Shown: positions 6,967-14,206 of the stretch, in pieces
Layout: each line of letters begins with the position of its first letter
Position numbering within the stretch: position 1 is the first letter of the stretch
Assembly: GCA_022822245.1 (NCBI GenBank)
Contig: JAJECB010000065.1
Span: forward strand, 1-16,082
Source of the DNA: Gammaproteobacteria bacterium
Lineage (GTDB): Bacteria > Pseudomonadota > Gammaproteobacteria > HK1
DNA: 16,082 bases
Direction of reading: 5' to 3'
The notes under the pieces: generated by a model
What the model was told of the DNA's origin: nothing
Database searches by the model: none
The model's input: the letters and a program-made list of their open reading frames with translations, nothing else
Program-made: the position numbers and the translations under genes

Positions 6967-8283
6967 TCACGCCTCGTAGACGTTCTTCAGCTCCTTCTCG
7001 GCCCAGGCGGCCGCATCCTGCGCCGATTCGCCCTGCACCGCCTTCGCGAACATGTCGACGATGATGTACTTCGACTGCACCTCGGAGGCGGCCCGACCGA
7101 ACGGACCCGGCCAGCCGAAGTTGCGGCCGTACTGCGGCACCTGCGCGTAGATCGAGACGGCCGGATCGGAGTTCCAGACCGGGTGATCCTCAAGGCCCGG
7201 CGCGCGCGGCAGACCGAAGCAGTTCTGGACCGCGATGTAGCGCTCGTAGTTGTCCGCCCGGAGCTGGAACCGGATCCACTCCATCGCCGCTTCCTGGTTC
7301 TGCGAGTAGGTCGGGATGCAGAAGCTGAGCGGCACCGACATGCAGAACCGGCCCGCATCCCCCTTCGGGAAGAGGTAGTGGCTCATGTTGTCGGCGATGT
7401 GGTTCATCTCCTTGAGACGCGCCACGAAGTAGATGCTCGCGCCGTTCGCGGTGGTGCAGATCTGCTCGGAGAGGAATGCCCGGTTGTTGCTGCCGTCGTC
7501 CCAGGAGAGGCCGCCCGGCTCGAAGCAGTCGTTCCAGGCCTGCTTCATGAAGTCGATGGCCCGGTGGGTGGCGGCCGAGTTGATCGCGACCTTCCCGGAC
7601 TCGTCGATCTCCGAACCCCCGAAGCTCCACAACAGGGGATAGGTGAACATCGGCGCATCGCCGAGGGTGTGGCCGAGGGTCTGACCGAAGGGCCAGCCCT
7701 CCGCCTTGCACTTCGTGCCCGCGGCGAGGTACTCGTCCCACGTGTCCGGGACAGCGATGCCGAGATCGGCGTAGACGTCCGTCCGGTAGGCCATGATGTT
7801 GCCGATGCCGTAGTACGGAATGCCGCGCGGCACGCCGTCGACGATGACCGCCTCCTTCTGGTAGGAGTAGACCGTGTCGCCGCCGTCGAGATCGAAGATC
7901 GAGCTGTGGTCGATGAGGCCACCCGCGTAGAGGTGGGCGTGGTTCCAGTGAAGCTGAAGGATGTCGGGGCCTGCGCCGCCCTCGATGGCGGCGGCCGCCT
8001 TCGCCTGGAGGTCGTTCTGGTTGATGGTCTCGAACCGGACCGCCACGCCGGTCTCCTTCTCGAAGTTCGCGGCGTGCTCGCGGGTGAGGTCGTCGGCGGG
8101 AGGAATGAAGTTGTTCCACGCGACGTGGTGGACCTCGCGCTTCTGGGCGAAGGCCGGCGCCACCCCGCCGAAGAGGCCGAGGCTCGTGCCGGCCGCGACC
8201 GCGGCGGTGGACTTCGTGAATTCGCGACGGGTCAGGCCCTTCTTCGGGGCCGGTTTTCCTGCGGGGTTCTTCGGGGTCTTCAT
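6967..8283 (-). CDS. Tat-exported ABC substrate-binding protein (family 1), copy 1, 438 aa
   Basis: This is the extracytoplasmic ligand-binding subunit of the importer. The N-terminus carries a twin-arginine signal, LTRREFTKS at about 17-25, followed by a moderately hydrophobic stretch and a cleavage site Ala-Phe-Ala/Gln near 46/47. The protein should therefore be exported folded. The mature part begins with a typical family 1 strand (HHVAWNNFIPP) and contains the hinge-region pattern AAIEGGAGPDILQLHWNHA and YGIGNIMAYRTDVYADLGI. Length is normal. Start ATG with GGAGGAA (8292-8298 on the complement), 8 bases upstream. It is a paralogue of the adjacent copy 2, roughly four-fifths identical by eye, with no internal gaps after the signal. 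The ligand is unknown; neighbours point to a sugar, polyol or sugar acid. Confidence 0.93.
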   Translation of the reverse strand: MKTPKNPAGKPAPKKGLTRREFTKSTAAVAAGTSLGLFGGVAPAFAQKREVHHVAWNNFIPPADDLTREHAANFEKETGVAVRFETINQNDLQAKAAAAIEGGAGPDILQLHWNHAHLYAGGLIDHSSIFDLDGGDTVYSYQKEAVIVDGVPRGIPYYGIGNIMAYRTDVYADLGIAVPDTWDEYLAAGTKCKAEGWPFGQTLGHTLGDAPMFTYPLLWSFGGSEIDESGKVAINSAATHRAIDFMKQAWNDCFEPGGLSWDDGSNNRAFLSEQICTTANGASIYFVARLKEMNHIADNMSHYLFPKGDAGRFCMSVPLSFCIPTYSQNQEAAMEWIRFQLRADNYERYIAVQNCFGLPRAPGLEDHPVWNSDPAVSIYAQVPQYGRNFGWPGPFGRAASEVQSKYIIVDMFAKAVQGESAQDAAAWAEKELKNVYEA

Positions 8284-8332
8284 CGCTTCTCTTCCTCCGT
8301 TATTGACTCATCGATGACCGATGAGGGAGCGG

Positions 8333-8357
8333 GTCCGGGCCGCGGGCCGGCCCGGAC
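8333..8357 (-). repeat. 10-bp GC hairpin between the two binding protein genes
   Basis: GTCCGGGCCG and CGGCCCGGAC pair perfectly around a 5-base loop. It is the duplicated counterpart of the hairpin at 9748-9772. It lies between the copy 2 stop and the copy 1 ribosome site, where it could stabilise the copy 2 mRNA end or tune read-through. Confidence 0.55.
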
Positions 8358-8381
8358 GCCGAACCTGGCATGACCGCAGCG

Positions 8382-9701
8382 TCACGCGCCGTAGACGTTC
8401 TTGAGCTCCTTCTCGGCCCAGGTGGCCGCTTCCTGCGCCGACGCACCCTGCACCGCCCGCGCGAACATGTCGACGATGATGTACTTCGACTGCGCTTCGG
8501 CGGCGCCCCGCCCGAACGGCCCCGGCCAGCCGTAGCTGCGCGAGTACTTCCCGGCGTCCGCGAAGATCGAGACGGCCGGATCCGCGGTCCACATCGGGAG
8601 GCCCTCCAGGCCCGGGGCCCGCGGAAGGGCGAAGCAGTTCTGGACCGAGATGTAGCGCTCGTAGTTGTCGGGGCGAAGCAGGAACCGGATCCACTCCATC
8701 GCCGCTTCCTGGTTCTTCGAGTACTTCGGGATGCTGAAGCCCTGCGGCACCGAAACGCAGAACCGGCCCCCCGGACCCTGCGGGTAGAGGTAGTGGCCCA
8801 TGTTGTCGGCGACGTGGTTCATCTCCTTCTGCCGCGCCACGAAGTAGATGCTGGCCGCGTTGGAGGTGGTGCAGATCTGTTCGGCGAGGAACGCCCGGTT
8901 GTTGCTGCCGTCGTCCCAGGAGAGCCCGCCCTCCTCGAAGGCGGCCGCCCAGGCTTCCTTCATCCAGTCGATGGCGGCGCGGGTGGCCTCCGAGTTGACG
9001 GCCACCTTGCCGGACTCGTCGACTTCGGACCCGCCGAAGCTCCACATCAGCGAATAGGTGAAGTTCGGGGCGTCGCCGAGGGTGTGGCCAAGGGTCTGAC
9101 CGAAGGGCCAGCCCTCCGCCTTGCACTTCGTGCCGGCGGCGAGGAACTCGTCCCAGTTGTCCGGGATCTCGATGCCGAGGTCCTTGTAGACGTCGGTCCG
9201 GTAGGCCATGAGGTTGCCGATGCCGTAGTACGGGATGCCGCGGGGCACGCCGTCGACGGTGGTCGCCTCCTGCAGGTAGGGGTAGACCTTGTCGCCCCCG
9301 TCCATTTCGTAGATTGCGCTGTGGTCGGCGAGCCCTCCCGCGTACAGGTGCGCGTGGTTCCAGAAGAGCTGAATGATGTCCGGGCCCGCGCCGCCCTCGA
9401 TCGAGGCCGAGGCCCGCGCCTGGATGTCGTTCTGGCCGATGGTCTCGAAACGGATCTTGACGCCGCTCTCCTTCTCGAAGGTCGCGGCGAACTCGAGGGT
9501 GAGCTCGTCGGCGGGCGGGATGAAGTTGTTCCACGCGAGGTGGTGCACCTCGCGCTGCTGCGCGAAGGCGGGCGCCACTCCGCCGAAGAGGCCGAGGCTC
9601 GTGCCGGCCGCGACCGCGGCGGTCGACTTCGTGAATTCGCGGCGGGTCAGACCCTTCTTGGGGGCTACCTTGTCAACGGGGTTCTTGGTCGTCTTCGTCA
9701 C
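8382..9701 (-). CDS. Tat-exported ABC substrate-binding protein (family 1), copy 2, 439 aa, first gene of the operon
   Basis: Start codon GTG at 9701, with GGAGGAA 6-7 bases upstream. The twin-arginine motif LTRREFTKS is identical to copy 1 and the cleavage region AFAQ is conserved. The mature protein aligns gaplessly with copy 1. Differences lie both on the surface and near likely pocket positions, for example IIQLFWNHA against ILQLHWNHA, and SVPQGFSIP against SVPLSFCIP. This suggests the two copies have drifted in ligand range or affinity, or are simply redundant. It lies closest to the predicted promoter (9782-9809) and should be the most strongly expressed gene of the operon. The ligand is unknown. 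Both copies presumably feed the same MalF/MalG-type channel downstream. Confidence 0.93.
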   Translation of the reverse strand: MTKTTKNPVDKVAPKKGLTRREFTKSTAAVAAGTSLGLFGGVAPAFAQQREVHHLAWNNFIPPADELTLEFAATFEKESGVKIRFETIGQNDIQARASASIEGGAGPDIIQLFWNHAHLYAGGLADHSAIYEMDGGDKVYPYLQEATTVDGVPRGIPYYGIGNLMAYRTDVYKDLGIEIPDNWDEFLAAGTKCKAEGWPFGQTLGHTLGDAPNFTYSLMWSFGGSEVDESGKVAVNSEATRAAIDWMKEAWAAAFEEGGLSWDDGSNNRAFLAEQICTTSNAASIYFVARQKEMNHVADNMGHYLYPQGPGGRFCVSVPQGFSIPKYSKNQEAAMEWIRFLLRPDNYERYISVQNCFALPRAPGLEGLPMWTADPAVSIFADAGKYSRSYGWPGPFGRGAAEAQSKYIIVDMFARAVQGASAQEAATWAEKELKNVYGA

Positions 9702-9747
9702 TTCTCTTCCTCCGTTCCTGGCTCACCGATCTCCGACGAGGGAGCAG

Positions 9748-9772
9748 GTCCGAGCCGGTCTCCGGCCCGGAC
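9748..9772 (-). repeat. 11-bp leader hairpin upstream of binding protein 2
   Basis: The arms 9748-9758 and 9762-9772 pair around a 3-base loop. The single mismatch on the plus strand (A opposite C) becomes a G-U pair in RNA read from the minus strand, so the hairpin is intact in the operon transcript. It lies just after the predicted transcription start, which would put it at the 5' end of the mRNA. Confidence 0.5.
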
Positions 9773-9781
9773 ATCGAACCT

Positions 9782-9809
9782 AGTATGACCGCGGGGCATG
9801 GGCTGTCAA
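9782..9809 (-). promoter_or_regulatory. Sigma-70-like promoter of the transport operon
   Basis: On the minus strand, TTGACA (9804-9809) matches the -35 consensus perfectly. It is followed after 16 bases by CATACT (9782-9787, 4 of 6). Transcription would begin near 9775, giving a leader of about 75 bases. In the duplicated leader of copy 1 the -10 equivalent has changed to CATGCC and no -35 is present, so only this copy keeps a promoter. Confidence 0.5.
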
Positions 9810-10109
9810 GCTGCGCGTCCCGACCCGCTCCCGGGGGATCTCGTTTCGCCCCGGGGCCGGTGACGCTCCCGCCGACGGGACCGAATATCCCGCGCTTGCG
9901 CAGTCCCCGCCGCATCAGCTCCAGGTCCAGCACCTGGTGGTCGTCGATGCCGAGGTCGATGCCGTTGCCAGACGTGCTCACGAACCACTCCTGCGAGGCA
10001 CTGTCCTTCGCCGGGAAGATGAGATTGCCCGGGGGAAACCGAGCCGCGATGCCGAGCCGGCCAATCACCATTCCTCGAGGAAACCCGGCCCGCCGACAAG
10101 GCGCATCCC

Positions 10110-11273
10110 TCAACCCGGCGCGGAGCCGGCACCGGTCCACTCCCCGCTCCAGAGCCGATCCAGGAAGTCGGACCACGGCAGGATCCGGATCCCGTCCACG
10201 GTTCGCGGCACCGGCTCCAGCGAGACCACGAGGTAGTGGGCGAAGAGGTCTTCCTCCCGCAACGCCCGGAGCCCCTTGAGATCCCTCCCGCTAACGTTCT
10301 TCTTCGCCTTGACCTCGACGGCGAGGCCCTCGAAGACGAAATCCACCTCGAACCGGGACTTCGATCGCCAGTACCGGGGGGCGGCGAGCCGGCGATAGTC
10401 GCAGAACGCCTTGATCTCCTGAAAAACGAAGCTCTCGAAGGCATTGCCGTACTCGGCGGTTCCCGGCGCGAGCCCCCGCCGCCCCTGCAAGTGGCGGGCG
10501 AGCCCGATGTCGAACAGGTAGTACTTCGAGGTGGAGATCGCCTTGCGTTTGCGGCTCTCGGTCCAGGCCGGCACCTCGTGGGCGATGAACGTGTCCTGCA
10601 GGATCCGGTAGTACTCGCGTACGGTCGACACGGGCACCTGGGCGTTGCCGGCCATGGCGGAGAAGTTGATCAGCTCCCCGTGCGCGTGCGCCGCGGTCTC
10701 CAGAAACCGGCTGAATGCGCCGATGTTGCGGACCGCCGCCTCGGCCGCGATCTCTTCGGTGAGATAGTCGCCCGCGTAGGCGGCGAGGTCCTCCTCGGGC
10801 GAGTCGGAAAAGAAGACCGGCGGCAGAAGACCGTACTCGAGCGCCCGGTTCAGATCGAAACGCTCACGGAGCTCGATGCGGATGAACGGATGCAGGCGGC
10901 GCGACCAGGCCCGGCCACCGAGGAGGTTGACACCCTTGCGGCGCAGGCTCCGCGCGCTCGATCCGGTGAGGAGGAACCGGACCCCGTGCCGCTCGATCAT
11001 GAGCTGCACCTCGTTGAGGAGCTCGGGCATCTTCTGGATCTCGTCGATGACCACGATGCTCGTGTCGCCCGCCAGTGCTTCCCGGATGAGAGCGGGATTG
11101 CGGGACAGCCGGACGAAGAGGGCCTGGTCGAGCAGGCTGTAGGTGGGGAGCCCGTCGAACTGCTGTCGAATCAGGGTGGACTTGCCGGTCTGGCGCGGGC
11201 CGAACAGAAAGCACGACCGATGCTTCAGGATGCCTCTCACATCCAGGTAGCGGGGAACGACGGGATGGGGCAT
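10110..11273 (-). CDS. AAA_14/DUF4143 family ATPase, 387 aa
   Basis: This is a single-gene AAA+ type ATPase of the AAA_14-DUF4143 architecture, common in bacteria and archaea but of poorly known function. Visible are Walker A GPRQTGKST at 25-33, Walker B VVIDEIQ at 74-80 and the sensor-like LLTGSSAR at 101-108, followed by the GGRA segment at 119-122. The DUF4143 region covers about 165-330, with YLFDIGLARHL at 252-262. Its end resembles a PD-(D/E)XK nuclease fold, with Glu309/Asp311 and EVK at 320-322 plus a following Lys. Length is typical and no domain is broken. The start ATG has only a weak GAGG upstream. It stands alone between two transport units on the same strand, separated by 408 and 274 bases, and carries no obvious partner. 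A toxin-antitoxin or defence role is sometimes suspected for the family, but nothing here shows it. Confidence 0.92.
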   Translation of the reverse strand: MPHPVVPRYLDVRGILKHRSCFLFGPRQTGKSTLIRQQFDGLPTYSLLDQALFVRLSRNPALIREALAGDTSIVVIDEIQKMPELLNEVQLMIERHGVRFLLTGSSARSLRRKGVNLLGGRAWSRRLHPFIRIELRERFDLNRALEYGLLPPVFFSDSPEEDLAAYAGDYLTEEIAAEAAVRNIGAFSRFLETAAHAHGELINFSAMAGNAQVPVSTVREYYRILQDTFIAHEVPAWTESRKRKAISTSKYYLFDIGLARHLQGRRGLAPGTAEYGNAFESFVFQEIKAFCDYRRLAAPRYWRSKSRFEVDFVFEGLAVEVKAKKNVSGRDLKGLRALREEDLFAHYLVVSLEPVPRTVDGIRILPWSDFLDRLWSGEWTGAGSAPG

Positions 11274-11285
11274 GCCTCGTTACAT

Positions 11286-11335
11286 TTGACGGTCTAATTG
11301 CCGAATATCATGACAATCAGCGAAATCACCGTCAA
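11286..11335. repeat. Inverted repeat flanking the AAA_14 promoter region
   Basis: TTGACGGT at 11286-11293 and its exact complement ACCGTCAA at 11328-11335 face each other. One arm overlaps the predicted -35 box and the other lies between the predicted transcription start and the ATG. The arrangement could be a paired operator, but an 8-bp match may be chance. Confidence 0.25.
11307..11335 (-). promoter_or_regulatory. Candidate promoter of the AAA_14/DUF4143 gene
   Basis: On the minus strand, TTGACG (11330-11335, 5 of 6) and CATGAT (11307-11312, 4 of 6) are spaced by 17 bases. Transcription would start near 11300, about 27 bases before the ATG. The remainder of spacer 11336-11547 contains only short, weak GC stems (for example GGCGC/GCGCC at 11441-11457) and no gene I can support. 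Confidence 0.35.
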
Positions 11336-11547
11336 TGGTCACGCATCAATCCATGTGCGCTACGGGCAACCGTGCGTCCGGGTCAGGCAACGCCGCAGCG
11401 GGCGAGCGCTTCCCGAACACACGCCGACCCGCGATTTCGAGGCGCCGCGAGTGCGCCCTCTCACGAACCGCAGACCCGGCCCGATTCCCGGCGGCCGAGC
11501 CTCGGCACTGCACCTTCTCGATGGCGGCCCCGCCCGACTGGGCGCGG

Positions 11548-12612
11548 CTACAGCCGGACGGCGGCGCCGGCGCGCGCGGACTCCTCGGCCGCGAACGCGA
11601 AGCGCAGGATGTCGCGCCCGACCTTTCCCGAGAGCTGCGGCTGGCTCCCGTTTCGCAGCGCCTCGATGCAGTGCCGGGTCGAGTACACGAAGCTCGTCTC
11701 CCACCCCGTCTCGACGTCGCGGTAGTCGGTGAGCGCCCCGTCGCGGAAGAGCTGGACGGGAACCACGTCGGCGCCGAGCTGCCCGTGCCCGCGGTTGATC
11801 CAGATGACCCCCCGGGTGCCGGTGATCTCGATCCGGTCGTCCTGCGCGTAGTGCTCGGTCACGACGTCGAGCTCCGGGGAGTAGACGATCTCGAGGTTGC
11901 CGCAGCGGTTCCCGGGAAAGCGGAACGAGACCATCGACGGGGCGTCGAAGACGTAGCCGTCCGGGGCGGTGGTGTGGCCGATCCAGGCGTGCACCTCCTC
12001 GGCCGGCCCCATGAAGTACCAGGCGAGGGCGAACTTGTGGTGTCCGTCGTCGAGGACGAGGGGGCCGCCCCCGATCTGATCGATGTCCTGGCGCCAGGCC
12101 CGGCTTGCCGCCGGCACGTCCCACTCCGTCTCGCTCCGCCCCGGGTTGCTCTTGATGCGGATCGTGAGCGGCTCCCCGATCGCGCCCTCGTCGATGAGGG
12201 ACTTCGCCTTGACGACGGGCGGGTAGAAGACGAAGTTCTCGAACACCCGGAGGGGGCCGGGCGCGCCCCGCGCCGCCTCCACCATGCGATCGGCGTCGGC
12301 GACGCTCGTGCACATCGGCTTCTGGACGGAGACCGCCTTGCCGGCCTCGAGCGCGGCGAGGGTTGCCTCCAGGTGGAGGTGGTGGGGGAGCAGGACCTCG
12401 ACGAGGTCCACGGTATCGTGCCCCACCAGCTCGTGGTAGTCGTCGGTGATGAGCGGGGAGTCCAGGCCCCAGACCCGCGCCCGTCGCTCCGCGAGCGCCG
12501 GATCCCGGTCGCAGAGGGCGACGATCTCGGCGTGGGGGTTGGAGAGGTACTCGATCGCGTGCAGATCGGATATGCGGCCGGTTCCGACGAAGCCGACGCG
12601 GATTCTGTCCAA
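11548..12612 (-). CDS. Gfo/Idh/MocA family NAD(P)-dependent oxidoreductase, 354 aa
   Basis: The N-terminal Rossmann fold opens directly with IRVGFVGTGRIS (GTG at 10-12). The family's EKP motif appears as VQKP with Lys98 conserved. The catalytic D-x3-H pattern is in GGGPLVLDDGHHK (Asp188, His192). Members oxidise or reduce sugars, inositols and related compounds. The start is the TTG at 12610-12612 because AGGAG (12621-12625 on the complement) lies 8 bases upstream and the Rossmann strand begins four residues in. A longer frame reaching 12741 has an unrelated Arg/Ala-rich extension that would run into the divergent promoter. It is transcribed away from the second importer, sharing a 173-base intergenic region, so the pair is probably co-regulated and the enzyme likely acts on the imported compound (inference). 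Confidence 0.92.
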   Translation of the reverse strand: MDRIRVGFVGTGRISDLHAIEYLSNPHAEIVALCDRDPALAERRARVWGLDSPLITDDYHELVGHDTVDLVEVLLPHHLHLEATLAALEAGKAVSVQKPMCTSVADADRMVEAARGAPGPLRVFENFVFYPPVVKAKSLIDEGAIGEPLTIRIKSNPGRSETEWDVPAASRAWRQDIDQIGGGPLVLDDGHHKFALAWYFMGPAEEVHAWIGHTTAPDGYVFDAPSMVSFRFPGNRCGNLEIVYSPELDVVTEHYAQDDRIEITGTRGVIWINRGHGQLGADVVPVQLFRDGALTDYRDVETGWETSFVYSTRHCIEALRNGSQPQLSGKVGRDILRFAFAAEESARAGAAVRL

Positions 12613-12697
12613 GCTCGGGTCTCCTGCATGATGGCCGGGTTCCGGGATCGCGCCGGCGCGAATCGAATCGGTGAAGCGTCGGGTCCGGAGATCCGCT

Positions 12698-12727
12698 TTG
12701 TCGGCCGGCGCGGATCGGGCGCATAAT
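12698..12727 (+). promoter_or_regulatory. Candidate promoter of the second importer
   Basis: TTGTCG (12698-12703, 4 of 6) is followed after 18 bases by CATAAT (12722-12727, 5 of 6), which predicts a start near 12734 and a leader of about 50 bases. The -10 lies in the near-palindrome GCATAATGC, so a leftward promoter could share it. No convincing operator was seen in 12613-12785. Confidence 0.4.
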
Positions 12728-12785
12728 GCTTGCACACGCACGATCGGCGTACAACACGCGTTTCGACAATCGAGGAGAGCGGACC

Positions 12786-14063
12786 ATGCGCAGAATCAGG
12801 TCATTCGAGGCGGCGACGCTCGCCGGCGCGCTCGCGCTGACCGGTGGGGTCGGTTGGAGCGGGACCGCGCTCGCGGAGGGCGAGGTCACCATCACCCACT
12901 ACTTCAGCGGCGACCTCGGCCGGGCCGGGCTCGAGAAGATCTTCGCGAAGCTCAAGGAGGAGAAGGGGATCACGGTCAAGGACAGCCCCATCGGCCACGA
13001 GGACTTCAAGGCCGGGATCCTGGTCCGCGCGGCGGGCGGCAACCTCCCGGACGTCTTCAGCTACTGGGCGGGGGCGCGCACCCAGTTCGTCGTCGACGCC
13101 GGGAACCTCGGCGCGATCGACGACATGTGGGCCGCCCGGGGGCTCGACGCGGTCGTCGCGAAGTCGGTCGCGGACGGGGCGACGATGTACAACGGCGCGC
13201 GCTACCTCGTGCCGTTCGGCTACCACTACGCCGGCATGTTCTACAACGCCAAGGTGATGGCGGACGCGGGGGTGACCGAGTTCCCGACCACCTGGGACGG
13301 GTTCCTGGCCCTTTGCGCGGATCTGAAGGCCAAGGGGATCACTCCCATCGCCCTCGGCTCCAAGAACCGCTGGCCCGCCCAGTTCTGGTTCGACTACCTG
13401 CTGCTCCGCACGGCGGGCCCCGACTACCGGGCGAAGCTCATGGCGGGGGAGGCCGCGTACACCGACGACGAGGTGAAGGCGGCGATGGGAATGTGGAAGG
13501 ACCTGGTCGACGCCGGGTACTTCGCGCCGAACGCGAACGCGGACGACTGGACCGACGCCTCGGACCGGGTCGCGCGCGGGGACGCGGCGATGACCCTCAT
13601 GGGCACCTGGATCACCGGCTACTGGAACGGCAACGGCCTCATGGCGGGCGACGACTACGACTTCTTCGAGTTCCCGGCGATCGCCGACGGCGTCCCCAAC
13701 GCGGTCGTGGGGCCGGTCGACGGGCTGCTCATCTCCGCCAACGCGCCGAACCGCGCGAACGCCGAGGAACTGCTCGCGTTCCTCGTCTCGGACGAGGAGT
13801 CCCAGGGCATCTGGGCCCAGGCGCAAGGGGCGCTGTCGCCCAACGTCGGGGTCGACGAGAGCATCTACACCTCGGTGATGAAGCGGGCCCTCGCGGCGGT
13901 CGGGAACGCCGATACCTTCGCGTTCAACTATGACCTCGCGACGCCTCCCCCTGTTGCGGAGGTCGGCCTCTCGATGTTCGCCCGGTTCATGGACGATCCG
14001 TCCGGATACGAGGCCATCCTCGCGGACGCCGAAGCCGCCGCCAGGGACGCGTTCCAGCAGTAG
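12786..14063 (+). CDS. ABC sugar substrate-binding protein (family 1) with Sec-type signal, 425 aa
   Basis: The start ATG follows AGGAG (12773-12777) by 8 bases; a 20-residue upstream extension of the frame is ignored because it precedes the signal peptide. Residues 1-30 form a Sec-type signal (basic MRRIR, hydrophobic core, cleavage Ala-Leu-Ala/Glu). There is no full twin-arginine motif, unlike the binding proteins of the first importer. The mature protein begins with a strand VTITHYFSGD and has the CUT1 pattern VRAAGGNLPDVFSYW, then FGYHYAGMFYNAKVM. The hinge part WDGFLALCADLKAKGITPIAL is typical of sugar binders. It is not close to the two tandem copies, so this is a separate importer. It is the first gene of the rightward operon, followed by hairpins and two permease genes. 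Ligand unknown. Confidence 0.93.
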   Translation: MRRIRSFEAATLAGALALTGGVGWSGTALAEGEVTITHYFSGDLGRAGLEKIFAKLKEEKGITVKDSPIGHEDFKAGILVRAAGGNLPDVFSYWAGARTQFVVDAGNLGAIDDMWAARGLDAVVAKSVADGATMYNGARYLVPFGYHYAGMFYNAKVMADAGVTEFPTTWDGFLALCADLKAKGITPIALGSKNRWPAQFWFDYLLLRTAGPDYRAKLMAGEAAYTDDEVKAAMGMWKDLVDAGYFAPNANADDWTDASDRVARGDAAMTLMGTWITGYWNGNGLMAGDDYDFFEFPAIADGVPNAVVGPVDGLLISANAPNRANAEELLAFLVSDEESQGIWAQAQGALSPNVGVDESIYTSVMKRALAAVGNADTFAFNYDLATPPPVAEVGLSMFARFMDDPSGYEAILADAEAAARDAFQQ

Positions 14064-14069
14064 ACGGCA

Positions 14070-14174
14070 GCGGCCGGCCGGGTCACCCGGCTGGCCGGCC
14101 GCGCGTCCGAGAGAAGACGGGAGAGGGGGCCGGCCGGCCCCCTCCGTCACCCCGGGGGCCGGCCCGCCGGCCCC
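14070..14174 (+). repeat. Cluster of three GC hairpins between binding protein and permease genes
   Basis: Hairpin 1 pairs GCGGCCGGCC (14070-14079) with GGCCGGCCGC (14093-14102). Hairpin 2 is a perfect 22-base palindrome (14123-14144) with no loop spacer, centred on CCGG. Hairpin 3 pairs GGGGCCGG (14155-14162) with CCGGCCCC (14167-14174). All share a GGCCGG core and none is followed by a T tract. They probably protect the binding protein mRNA or lower read-through into the permeases. Confidence 0.6.
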
Positions 14175-14206
14175 GGAGCCCGCCGCACGCGAGCGCCCGC
14201 CGCCCG

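Larger units (their letters stand above)
6967..9795. repeat. Tandem gene duplication, period about 1.42 kb
   Basis: Unit 1 (about 6967-8380) and unit 2 (about 8382-9795) each hold a binding protein gene plus about 95 bases of upstream leader. The leader is clearly recognisable in both: the ribosome site GGAGGAAGAGAAG, the GC hairpin, and the distal sequence AACCTRGYATGACCGC (plus strand). Similarity stops within a few bases beyond. AGCGTCACGC at 6963-6972 recurs at 8378-8387, marking the unit junction. Confidence 0.85.
9673..10071 (-). other. Coding-like stretch, probable remnant, in the 408-base spacer 9702-10109
   Basis: The spacer between binding protein 2 and the AAA ATPase holds the operon promoter and leader in its left 110 bases. 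To the right, one minus-strand frame from an ATG at 10071 reads plausibly for about 65 residues (VIGRLGIAARFPPGN, then ASQEWFVSTSGNGIDLGIDD) before turning into Pro/Arg/Ser-rich sequence over the promoter region. It has no proper ribosome site, since AGGA directly abuts the ATG, and it runs into the binding protein gene. I do not recognise it. It may be a gene remnant or chance. Confidence 0.2.

Noticed and set aside
5961..9788. Long plus-strand frames opposite the dehydrogenase and binding protein genes
   Set aside because: Val/Arg/Asp-rich low-information products appearing at matching positions opposite both duplicated genes, as expected of antisense shadows.
12729..12785. Possible LacI-type operator near ACGCACGATCGGCGT
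   Set aside because: The two halves are offset by one base around CGATCG, so it is not a true palindrome, and no regulator gene is nearby.
12801..14150. 449-residue minus-strand frame opposite the third binding protein
   Set aside because: Antisense to a gene with a clear signal peptide and family 1 motifs; composition is that of a shadow frame.
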